This document shows positions 55,586-64,000 of a stretch of 64,000 bases of DNA, one piece after another; positions within the stretch are counted from its first letter, which is position 1, and every line of letters begins with the position of its first letter. The stretch comes from Lunularia cruciata (lineage: Eukaryota > Streptophyta > Marchantiopsida > Lunulariales > Lunulariaceae): assembly GCA_948567375.1 (NCBI GenBank), contig OX419757.1, forward strand, positions 24,242,001 through 24,306,000. The letters are read 5' to 3'. The position numbers and the translations under genes were made by a program. The notes under the pieces were generated by a model, which did no database searches, was not told where the DNA came from, and saw only the letters and a list, made by a program, of their open reading frames with translations.

Positions 55586-56510
55586 AAGAAGATCTATAAG
55601 AGGATACTACATTATCTTTTATAATGCAATTGTCTATTGGTCAAGCAAAAGGCAAGCTTTTGTTTCTTTATCCAACACTAAAGCTGAATACATGGCCTTG
55701 TCAAAGGCAATGACTGAAGCACTATGGCTTAAGCGCTTGTTAAGTGACATGGCTTTTCCTGGAGAAATAGTGAAGTTGTACTATGATAGCAACAGCGGAA
55801 TTGATCTTGTTACTCCAACAAAGTAGCATGAGAGAACAAAGCACATAGATATCAGATTTATTGTGTGTATATACATTGCTACACAACTCAAACATATGTC
55901 ATACATGAACTCTAAAGTGCCGCAATAATCAGATCAGTACTTGATCTGATCCTAAACAACTTACCAACAATAGGGCATTGATTACAATCAAGCCACACCC
56001 ACCCTAGCTAAGAGACTCCAGGTGATGCTTGCTGGCTTTTTCTCCACTCTAGTCAGGAACTCGAAGGCTCAACATCAGAGAAGTGAGCTCTCTAGAGCTA
56101 CACTTCTTGGGTATACTCTTGATTTTGACCTAGGTCTCATCCCAATGGTCTAGTTGATGGCACACCCAATGGTGCGGATGATGCAAGTGATGGTAGGCCC
56201 TACCATGAAGTCAGTACCTCGAACACAAAATCTAACCATCGGAAAGTAGTCTATGAGCAACTGCAAAAATACCTCTAACTACTATCATTGGAACTCTAGT
56301 GTCCAAGCAATCTAGATGTGACACTACAAATGGCATGACAGATTCTACTTTCTCAGAGAAAAGGTGGAAGACAAAGATATCTATGTTTTACGAGTGTACA
56401 CCAGAGATAATACTAAAGACATTTTTTCTAAAGGATTGACTAAAGAACTGCATACAAAATTTTTCATGCACTAGGAGTTGTAGATAATAGACAATTACAA
56501 TATGTCCATT
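55586..56510 (+). pseudogene. Copia RNase H, remaining part (split by Z copy 3)
   Basis: 55,590-55,830 reads RSISGYYIIFYNAIVYWSSK, FVSLSNTKAEYMALSKAMTE and LYYDSNSGIDLVTP, a textbook copia RNase H. A stop replaces one codon near 55,826 (TAG). After the Z insertion, 56,341-56,480 reads FYFLREKVEDKDIYVLRVYT and KDIFSKGLTKELHTKFF, the conserved C-terminus. Confidence 0.88.
55860..56340. mobile_element. Solo Z LTR (copy 3)
   Basis: 481 bp, ending GGCATGACA. Flanks are GATTT (55,855-55,859) and GATTC (56,341-56,345), a 4-of-5 target-site duplication. Joining the flanks restores the copia frame HIDIRFYFLREK. Confidence 0.85.
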
Positions 56511-56519
56511 AAGAGGGAG
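56511..56519 (+). other. Polypurine tract of the copia element
   Basis: AAGAGGGAG directly before TGTTGGATATG, the start of the 3' LTR. Confidence 0.85.
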
Positions 56520-56771
56520 TGTTGGATATGATGAAGAGTTTAGTGCTTTATGTTAAATTATTGTTAGATTACTATTAGATTACTGTTTATTATTATTGTT
56601 CAGACGGTAAAATACTATAGGTAGCTAACATGCATAAGTTACTTCAAGTTAGTTACCTTGGCACAACTCTTGTTCCTCTTGAGCTTGCCAATGTACCTAA
56701 CTATATAATCCTAATTTCTAGGATTATCTATTGTTCTATCGATCTCCTATTTACATCACATTTTTCTCACA
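56520..56771 (+). repeat. 3' LTR of the copia element
   Basis: 252 bp, TGTTGGATATG ... TTTTCTCACA. Pairs with 40,667-40,915. Confidence 0.9.
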
Positions 56772-57334
56772 TACCCCTTGGCATCTAATATGATAAGCTC
56801 TTGTGCACTCCTTGAAAAATGTGCACACACTACTTGAACGTTATGTCCATAGCTCCATATAACTGCAAGGCTAGAGGAACAAAGAGGTGACCTTGCTACA
56901 TACCCCTATACTTGGAGTATAGGGGTATGTACACGTGTTGTTGCTCCGCTTGCTGCCTATCCAGGAGGATGAGTAATCACTCCCTCCAAAACTGCATCAT
57001 GCGTAGTATCTGTAATAACAACATACACCACTGTCATCTGATCATCTAGGACCAAGTATAAATCTTCTCTAACGCATGTCATATGCAAAGAATATGAACA
57101 CTCCCTCCAAGCAAGGTATCCACTCTCTCATGCCATAACAAACACTATATCCTTGATGGCATCATGGATAGCTATCCTCTATCCTCTATAAGTACATAGT
57201 GTCATATGGACCATTGTTGTATCTAGTGTAGAATCACACTCATAAGTGAGTAACAAAGACACAGACGGGTGGACCAAACCTAAGCGGAACATCATCGCTG
57301 TAGAGAGTGCCTGGAGTGATGAGATAAAAGATGA
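56772..57334. other. Unassigned sequence with hairpin
   Basis: No recognisable gene. It contains the 15-bp hairpin at 56,897-56,931. Confidence 0.4.
56897..56931. repeat. Perfect 15-bp stem hairpin
   Basis: TACATACCCCTATAC, loop TTGGA, exact complement at 56,917-56,931. Confidence 0.95.
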
Positions 57335-57550
57335 AGATACCATACAAGGATGAAATAAAAGAAGTAAAATGGGAGCTAAAACACTAAGGAGAAGAAAACC
57401 CCATCAAACCGAACAAGGATGAAACAAGAGAGGTAAAATGAGGGGCCAAAACACAAGGGACACAAAGACCATCAAACCAAACAAGGATGAGACAAGAGGG
57501 GTGAATGGATACAAAAATACGAAGGGATGGAAGACCCCATACAAGAATGA
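57335..57550. repeat. Degenerate tandem repeat of about 70 bp
   Basis: Three to four diverged units built on ACAAGGATGA.A.AAGAG.GGTAAAATG...CCAAAACAC; a related stretch is at 40,320-40,450 on the far side of the copia element. Confidence 0.65.
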
Positions 57551-60500
57551 CACATAGTTTCAACTGCAACACATAAATGGAAGGAGCCAAAAACTACTGT
57601 ATTTTGGTCCTACTTCTCGGACATTGACCATTTTATTTATTATCCAGTGGTACAAAAAGCAAAGCTGTGAAGGACGAAATCCACATTTTGACCCAATCAT
57701 CAGAGAAAAGCAAAAGTGAGCAATCGATGGGTAGAAACTAGAGAGGTGAAAATAGCGCCAGCGAGCAGTTCCATGAATGTCCGCCTTTGGACGAGAACCG
57801 AGGCAAGGCGCGTGAATGGCAAGCCTGAGACGGACCAATCAGCATAGCCTCATACTACTTGGGGTTAGATCTACATGCGAGGCGTAAGTAAGATAATGAT
57901 CGACGATCCATATGCTACATTTGTGAGACTTTCACTTATTGTCTCGAGTTAAATCAGCGTGCCTTGCGTTGAAATGCGGAGACGTCTATGACTATCTAAT
58001 ATTTTGTCAGGGAACTAGTTGATAGCATTTCATTCTGGACAATAGTAGTGAAAAGAAAAGCATGGCAAAAGTAAGAAACAAGTACAAAAATATATACCAC
58101 GAAGTAAAATGGAAAAAAACTACAAAGTACTAAAGAAAAGCTGAGCACGGTGCCCAATGAAACACATACAAAAATTTTGAAAAAAGTGAATGAAAAAAAA
58201 GAACTACAAGATACCGAAAAATGCGTGGAAAACCTGAGAGCACAGTTCACAATGAAACCCCAATGTCATACATCGAAACAAAACCTAGACCCCCCAACCC
58301 AACCCAACGGACAAAAAACAGACCTACGGCATCTAGCGCAAACTTTAGCCTTAACCATAGACAGGTCGACTCAACAGGTTGAGTGTCCAAGTTTGCCAAA
58401 ACGTCGAGAGGTCAGTCGTTCGTCGCATCATGTTTCTTGCCATGTGATGATGGCTCTAGGATGATTTCTCCAGTACTTTGATCAGCATCGCTACATCCAC
58501 TTCACAAAATATAGGATAGATTTGTCAATGCGATACTTATAGGTTTAACTCCCATGTATGCATATCTCTGGTGTTTTAGTGCTGTGTGGTTTTGAGGGCG
58601 TCTTGTTTATCTAGTGCGTCGTCTCGGCGTCGATTTTCTATTTAAAAACCAAAAAAGAAGATGCAGAAAGTAAAAATCTGGTCATTTCTACTAGAGAGTG
58701 GTGATTTTGTTGTTCAGTGCAAAATGATGCCAAAAGGACCAATCCGCAAAAGGAAATCGACCCGGTTGAGTCGAGAAAACTCTTCGGATGTATGGTTGAG
58801 GCTAAACCTACCCATAAGTAATGAACCATAAGTAAACAACCATAAGTGTATCCGAACTTGAAGATAAATGCATCCACACGTTATGCTTGCGAAAGATGCC
58901 GAACCAACGACCACATTCCGCTTTTGTGATTCTAGTAGTCCTCCACGAAAATCCTAGTGTGAAATTTGGAAGACCGCATAATTTGACTACTGTTTCTTTC
59001 TATAGTTCTTAGTGAGCTTTGTCACGATGATGTACGATGCTGATTACGCAACTCACCACTGTCCCGTTGAATCAACAAACATGGTAAATCAACGTCAAAA
59101 TAATGCGTTTTGGAATAATTAGCCCGTTTAAGTTATACTGTCAATTATAGCCATGTTACGAGAACAGCACTAGAAATTATTCACTAGTGAGCAATTCACT
59201 TTCAGAGCACAAAAAAATGGTTGTGTGGTTTCGAGTATGTTTGTTCGTCTAGTTTCCTTTGTTCTTTCAGCGAAGATTTGGGTTCATAGTCATTTTGGAT
59301 ATAGGGATACATTTTGGATATAAATATTGTAGTATCAAAGCCTATACCAAAAGAATAGTCTTTTGTTTTAGAATTTAATCTAGATATCTGAAACAAGTAG
59401 GAAATTTATGTATAGTTTCAAAAAAGTTCCCGTATGTATGTACTTCCCCATATATCCAAAATAACCTAGACGCTAACAAAATGACCATATTTTTTAAATA
59501 CCTATAAAACCTAATACAACATTTATTATTTAACGACTTAATATAGTTCAAATAATTATCACATATCCCCATTACATGTCTGTAATAAGATTACGTGACA
59601 ATTATTTTAAAGATAGTATAAAATAAATTATATAAATCATCGATTTGATTAATTTTACACAAAATAAAAAATAAATCGTTGAAATTTAAGCCACAATGGG
59701 CTCATTTTAAGATTGAGTTCAGTGGCTCTATATATATCTCACTAAAATTTATAAAAATTGATTACTTTTGTCACGATGCATAAAATATTTCAACTCAAAC
59801 CCCCTAGCTGCAGATTTCCAACACACACGATCATTCACCCTTTGGCTCGGCCTACCCTATGGTGACTTACTTGCATGGTGATTTTTCGCAGCCCTAACCA
59901 GGTCTTTCTCTTTAATCTTCCTTTTGTTCTTTCTCCTATGTGTTATGTCATCCTTCGTCTTCTCAGAGCTGTCAAGTTTTGACCCGGATAAGATAGAAGG
60001 ACGTGGACGTGTGGCCGTGGCAGAACTGCACGAGTTCTGGGACCATATACAGTCACTTCAGATGATTCGCGCTGTCCGAATAGAGTATGTTGTGCTATTT
60101 GAATGCAATCCTTTTTTGTTTGAGGATCTGCTCTCGTGAGGGGAAAGATCACGATATATCTATAGTTATCTCAACCTAATTTGACTTTTCTTTCCTTTAA
60201 AATGTCGACCCGCTTTTCATTACAATCAAAATAGATCTCACCGATCTACCCTTCTCCTAAGCAACAATAAGACTATTTAATCAACACATTTTTGCTCGAC
60301 GAATGGTGGGATTTGCCTTCAAAACAGAGGGTCCGCTCGATGATTATCAGATGAGTGGGGTACAATATTGAGAGATGATTATCCCAATGTGGCATTTGGA
60401 ATAAAGGACATGTGCAAAATGTAGTTGAATCTGTTATTCATAAAGATTAATGAGACAAACAGGACTCAAGCTACAAGCATGAAAATTCAACTTTACCACT

Positions 60501-60900
60501 CAAAATCGACACCATGATAGATTCGTCCACTCTCACTAGCGTGCCGAACGGATCCAACAGGTTGAACATGCTGCTGCTTGGGAGCACATGTATGTCACGC
60601 TGCAGCTGGTGGATGTGTTAACGCTCGCTCACATATGAACGATCAATTCTGAGATGGTACCAGGATCGTTCATTATTGAGTGAAACAAATTGGTGTGACA
60701 TTATTTTCGGGTGAGTAGTATTTCTTTTTGAGAATGGCCAACGGTCCCAATAAAATACCCAAAAGAAAATGAGAAAAGAAATACAAGCACAGCAAAAGGC
60801 GCAAATAAAAAGGAAGAGCAGAAGACTATAGGAAAGGGGCCAAATAGGCATAAAGAACAAAGCACTATGTAGAGTAGCATGTAAATATGTAAAATGAGGC
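57551..60900. other. Low-copy-looking intergenic sequence
   Basis: No transposon protein and no convincing gene. CpG is frequent compared with the transposon region. Short ORFs at 58,150-58,464 and 59,945-60,139 (the latter with a hydrophobic start and DPDKIEGRGRVAVAELHEF) have no support beyond being open. 59,590-59,700 is strongly AT-rich. A 10-bp inverted repeat ATGAACGATC ... GATCGTTCAT lies at 60,635-60,673. Confidence 0.4.
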
Positions 60901-62900
60901 ACATGAGAACCTATAACGGGAGGGTGTGGTAAAATACTCTAAGGGTATGTCTAGCAATTGTGAAAGGAGTACTGCCAATAGAAAAGGAGAACAAACTATT
61001 GATACTCGCAATAGAAAAGGAGAGCAAACTATTGATACTCGTCGATGAAGACTCGGAGCCTATGATCTTTTTAGAGTGACGGACACACTTTATAACAAAC
61101 ACCTCTCCTCTTTAGGAGCCTCTCTCTGTAGGGTGACGGAAATACTTTGTAGTAAATAAGAAGTAAACACCCCTCCTCTTTAGTAAGATCCGTATTACCT
61201 CTCTCGTCATCAGTTTTATTAACTGATGATGAAGAAGATCAAAAATCTACACATGCTACAGTTGAAAGAGGTAAGCAATGAAATATAGTAGTCCACCAAG
61301 ACTCTCATGCATACCCACCTTTGCGTTTGATGTAGACTCGACAACTTTCGCATGGATATGGATTTTTCTGCACATGAACTGCACTCTCTGCTTCGCTTTT
61401 TTACAGGTTGATTTTGAAGTGAGTTGAGTTTCCTCTCATGGAAAGCCTCCATAACCACATGCTCGTTCAGTAGCACATAAACGGCCCTCTCTAGTTCACT
61501 TTATTACACAGTAAACTTAAGCTTAGGCTTAATGCGAAGGCCTCATAAGAGTGCACTTGCCTCGTGTTTACTGTGTAATTCTTTCTTGGATTTCGACGTC
61601 TTAGTGAACGCACCTAATTCAGTAACCAGGTTACAATTGCACCCAGTAGTTATGTTACGTAAAAACGTGCCAAATTACCTGGGAAAGGTTGTACGGATAG
61701 AATCGTACAAAGATTCAAAAGTATTCTCTCATGAACGAAGCTACGCGCTATTGCGGCTATTGTCATGTGCAAGTAGTCCCGATGTAAGAAGAGGAATATG
61801 AAGATAAACAGGGAACTCCGAAGACTAGGGGCACACATCGATGTTACTTCCTTTATAGAATTTTACCGTTTTCAAAGTCAATAGTTGTCTGCTTGACATC
61901 AAGGAGAGAGCTTGAGATAAATGTCAGTGCAAGGAAATCCATAAGCACGAAGTGAATTTGAGTTTTGAACACTCCGGTAGATTCCCTTATGCATCCTAGT
62001 TCAGTAGATAGAGGTTGTGATTGGTGGAATCGCTTTGCGACTTCACCTGAGTTTCCACTCTAACTACAGTAGAAGTATTACCTAAATAGAAGTCCAATGA
62101 TTTTAGTCAAACTCTTTTGTCATCCTCTGTGAAACTGATCCGACTGTACACAGATTGAGTATAATCACAGTGTGACTGGGAGAAATGTGGCATTAAAGTC
62201 GTCTACCCTCGATATCACAGACTGCTGCGATGAGAACACTTGGTCGACGGATAAAGAATGAGAACGGTGTTTCTATAGAGTAATGTGATTACAATAGGGG
62301 GTTTCAGAAATAGGTTTGATGGATGTCTACGGGATAATTAGCATACTTCGTAATAATTTATAGTGAAGTCTGTAACGATACAAGATTGGAATAATTAAAC
62401 ACTTTGTAACTTTAGTAGTTAAGGGATATATTTTGCATTTATAAAAATCAAATCATATATCTCCGATGTTTAGGAATGCCATAACTAAATAAACGGTTGT
62501 CAGATAGAGTGACGTGTTTCCTCAAGAGGGTGGCCACGCAGTCAGTTGAGTCACGTATGATTGATGATTTGGTTTCCGTATTCAAGATCCAAAATGGCCC
62601 CGCCCAACAAATCAAATTTCTAAACTCGATTTCACCACCCTCTAGAGCAAATGTGCGAGTTGTCAGGCAACTAACGGCGGTTTTGTAGTTTCGCATTGGT
62701 GTGGGAAATGATCAACGCCGCCGTGCGGCAACCAAGAAATTGATTAAAGGTCGACGATTCTGACGCTAGGACTGCAACAAAATTTTTGCAATGTAAGATC
62801 AAGTACCTTCTTTTAGTGTAGTAGACTCACTTATCGACGCTGATCCGGGACCTATAGAGTCATCTTTGGATCGCAACCTCAACAAACATTAGGGAAATTT
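60901..62900. other. Low-copy-looking intergenic sequence with small repeats
   Basis: A 33-bp perfect-but-one tandem repeat at 60,976-61,041; an imperfect duplication of the GAGTGACGGA...CCTCTTTAG block (61,074-61,120 and 61,132-61,190); 14-bp inverted repeats at 61,503-61,516 and 61,566-61,579. No gene is supported. Confidence 0.4.
60976..61041. repeat. 33-bp tandem duplication
   Basis: CAATAGAAAAGGAGAACAAA... at 60,976-61,008 repeated at 61,009-61,041 with one difference. Confidence 0.9.
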
Positions 62901-62915
62901 GGAGACTTGTTGAGG

Positions 62916-63972
62916 ATGGCTTCTTCCGTGCCGGGAAAAACCAAGGAGGATGAACGATTTTGCATGGAAACACACCATTATAGCCAAATACTGGATTATT
63001 TGGAGGACCCCGAGCATTTTGCACAGATTCATGGTAGGAATTGCAAAAATCCCATTCAGAAATTGACAGCATTTAGTTTCATGGCAACCTTTTTGATTAG
63101 GGAGGGTCAAGGATTTCCTACTTCTATGATAGGTGACAGACTTTACAAGAAATGGTTGCCTTACATGAAACAATACAAAGAAACTCAGGAGATTAAGAAC
63201 AAGTCTATGGGAGAACGTCTCACCGAGAAGGAATATGGCAAAGGATGGAGAACTATAGAAGATAAATTGAATGGAATGTGCATGCATTTTGCAAGAATGG
63301 AAGCCATGTTTGGGGCCAAAGCAAACATAAGTCCACGAGCAATGGTAAGTTTAGGAGATTGTAATCCAAATTTGAGCAAGATTTGTGAGGCTAGCGAGGA
63401 GAGGTCCACAAAGGTGTGCAGCAGTGCTCCCAATTCTCATCTCCTCCAGAAATAGTGCTCCCTGACTTGGGCCCCAAGTTGGTTGTAAACACCCAAGGGG
63501 TGGAAATTTTACTAAGTTGCATGGACAATGGAATCCTATCACCTGAGGATGAGTCTCCATTTGTTCCACCCATCGAGGACTCGCCTTTCATTACACCACC
63601 GCCTTCAATTTCTACAAGAGATGGATCCGATTGTGCTTTTGCCAACCAAGAAAGGGAACGTGACCCAAAGAGGAGGAAAGGTGGAATATCTGCAAGTAAT
63701 GTACCAAGTTATCACCTAGTATGTCATTGTCTCATGATTTAGCAAAAATTACCATGTTGAAGGTAGATACTATAGAATCCATAGAGAGGTTACAACCAGC
63801 TGAACTAGAAGCCACCAACATGAGGAAGAGAGAGAAAACAATGATGAGAATGGAAGCAGACCGTGTTAGATTAGAGACAGAGAAGATGAAAATTGAAATT
63901 GAAAAAAAATTAAGCACAAATAAAAGGAAAGTTAGGGCAGACAAACTCAAATTTAAGGAGAAGAGTTTATAA
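62916..63972 (+). pseudogene. Frameshifted plant gene: basic/aromatic N-terminal domain, Pro-rich middle, coiled-coil C-terminus
   Basis: ATG at 62,916 opens MASSVPGKTKEDERFCMETH, then HYSQILDYLEDPEHFAQIHG, GDRLYKKWLPYMKQYKETQE, KGWRTIEDKLNGMCMHFARM and EAMFGAKANISPRAMVSLGD. Near 63,395-63,413 the frame shifts by one base, continuing QQCSQFSSPPEIVLPDLGPK and a Pro/Ser/Asp-rich part. A second one-base shift near 63,700 leads into SMSLSHDLAKITMLKVDTIE and a charged coiled coil (RKREKTMMRMEADRVRLETE) ending at 63,972. About 350 residues in all. The layout (compact N-terminal helical domain, low-complexity middle, coiled coil) recalls MYB/trihelix-like proteins that accompany PIF/Harbinger transposases, but no key motif proves it. 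Two single-base shifts could also be short introns or sequencing errors; codons either side stay open. Confidence 0.5.
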
Positions 63973-64000
63973 TCAAAGCACACTCATGAAATCAAAATGA

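Larger units (their letters stand above)
40667..56771 (+). mobile_element. Ty1/copia retrotransposon with nested insertions
   Basis: 5' LTR 40,667-40,915 and 3' LTR 56,520-56,771 share long blocks (GCTTTATGTTAGATTACTAT, ACTATAGGTAGCTAA, TTACATCACATTT.TCTCACA). Between them, in copia order, are primer-binding site, gag, protease, integrase, RT and RNase H, then a polypurine tract. Insertions: Y LTR (43,961-44,701), Z LTR pair with gypsy G (45,955-55,585), Z LTR (55,860-56,340). Without them about 5.3 kb remain, a normal copia size. No matching target-site duplication was found (GAGAG before, TACCC after), so the 5' border is approximate. Confidence 0.88.

Noticed and set aside
40662-56776. Target-site duplication of the copia element
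   Set aside because: GAGAG and TACCC do not match, and shifting the 5' border by a few bases gives at best 3 of 5, so none is claimed.
59924-60139. Small secreted-protein-like ORF with hydrophobic start
   Set aside because: The hydrophobic part depends on a non-ATG start; from the first ATG (59,945) little remains, and there is no supporting homology or structure.
60618-60904. Very hydrophobic minus-strand ORFs (apparent membrane proteins)
   Set aside because: They arise from an A/G-rich plus strand (60,720-60,900) and shift with the frame.

Overview
This window looks like intergenic heterochromatin from a large plant genome. I infer a seed plant with a giant genome, perhaps a gymnosperm, but the sequence alone does not settle the species. 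The evidence is AT-rich sequence packed with old, stop-riddled retrotransposons nested up to four deep, chromodomain-type Ty3/gypsy elements primed by initiator-Met tRNA, a Ty1/copia element, an APE-type LINE, and no bacterial-style operons. I saw no tRNA, rRNA or CRISPR array. Nearly everything from 1 to about 57,000 is transposon. Intact host genes are absent; one broken single-copy-looking gene lies at 62,916-63,972.

Layout. (1) 1-6,610: an LTR on the minus strand (family Y) is split by a 6.4-kb element at 81-6,486 with a perfect 5-bp target-site duplication (CTTAG). That element is made of two related units (A and B), each carrying a coiled-coil ORF. A third unit (C, 24,605-28,337) sits elsewhere with its own duplication (GCAGA/GCATA). 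I call this the CC family. The layout is best explained as a retroelement whose LTR is about 3.7-3.9 kb long and itself contains a protein-coding frame. This is the most unusual system in the window. (2) 6,798-12,072: gypsy element 1 (minus strand). (3) 13,156-37,781: gypsy element 4 (minus) contains gypsy element 3 (plus, 14,183-32,892). Element 3 contains gypsy element 2 (minus, 14,554-23,930) inside its 5' LTR and CC unit C inside its gag. Element 2 contains a LINE (about 16,673-21,971). Each level is supported by a 5-bp target-site duplication, exact or 4 of 5, apart from the LINE. (4) 37,782-40,666: unassigned sequence with several perfect hairpins. (5) 40,667-56,771: a Ty1/copia element (plus) broken by a solo Y LTR, by a back-to-back pair of Z LTRs (45,955-55,585) that is itself split by a large minus-strand gypsy element G, and by a solo Z LTR (55,860-56,340). 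(6) 56,772-62,900: a degenerate tandem repeat, then low-copy-looking sequence that keeps CpG. (7) 62,916-63,972: a frameshifted gene with a coiled-coil C-terminus.

Relative ages follow from the nesting: element 4, then 3, then 2 and CC unit C, then the LINE; and the copia, then Y and Z LTRs, then gypsy G. Elements 1-4 are one chromovirus family of roughly 5.5 kb whose LTRs contain repeated GAAGCTTC boxes. No gene network can be reconstructed; the products described are those of mobile elements, almost all inactive.
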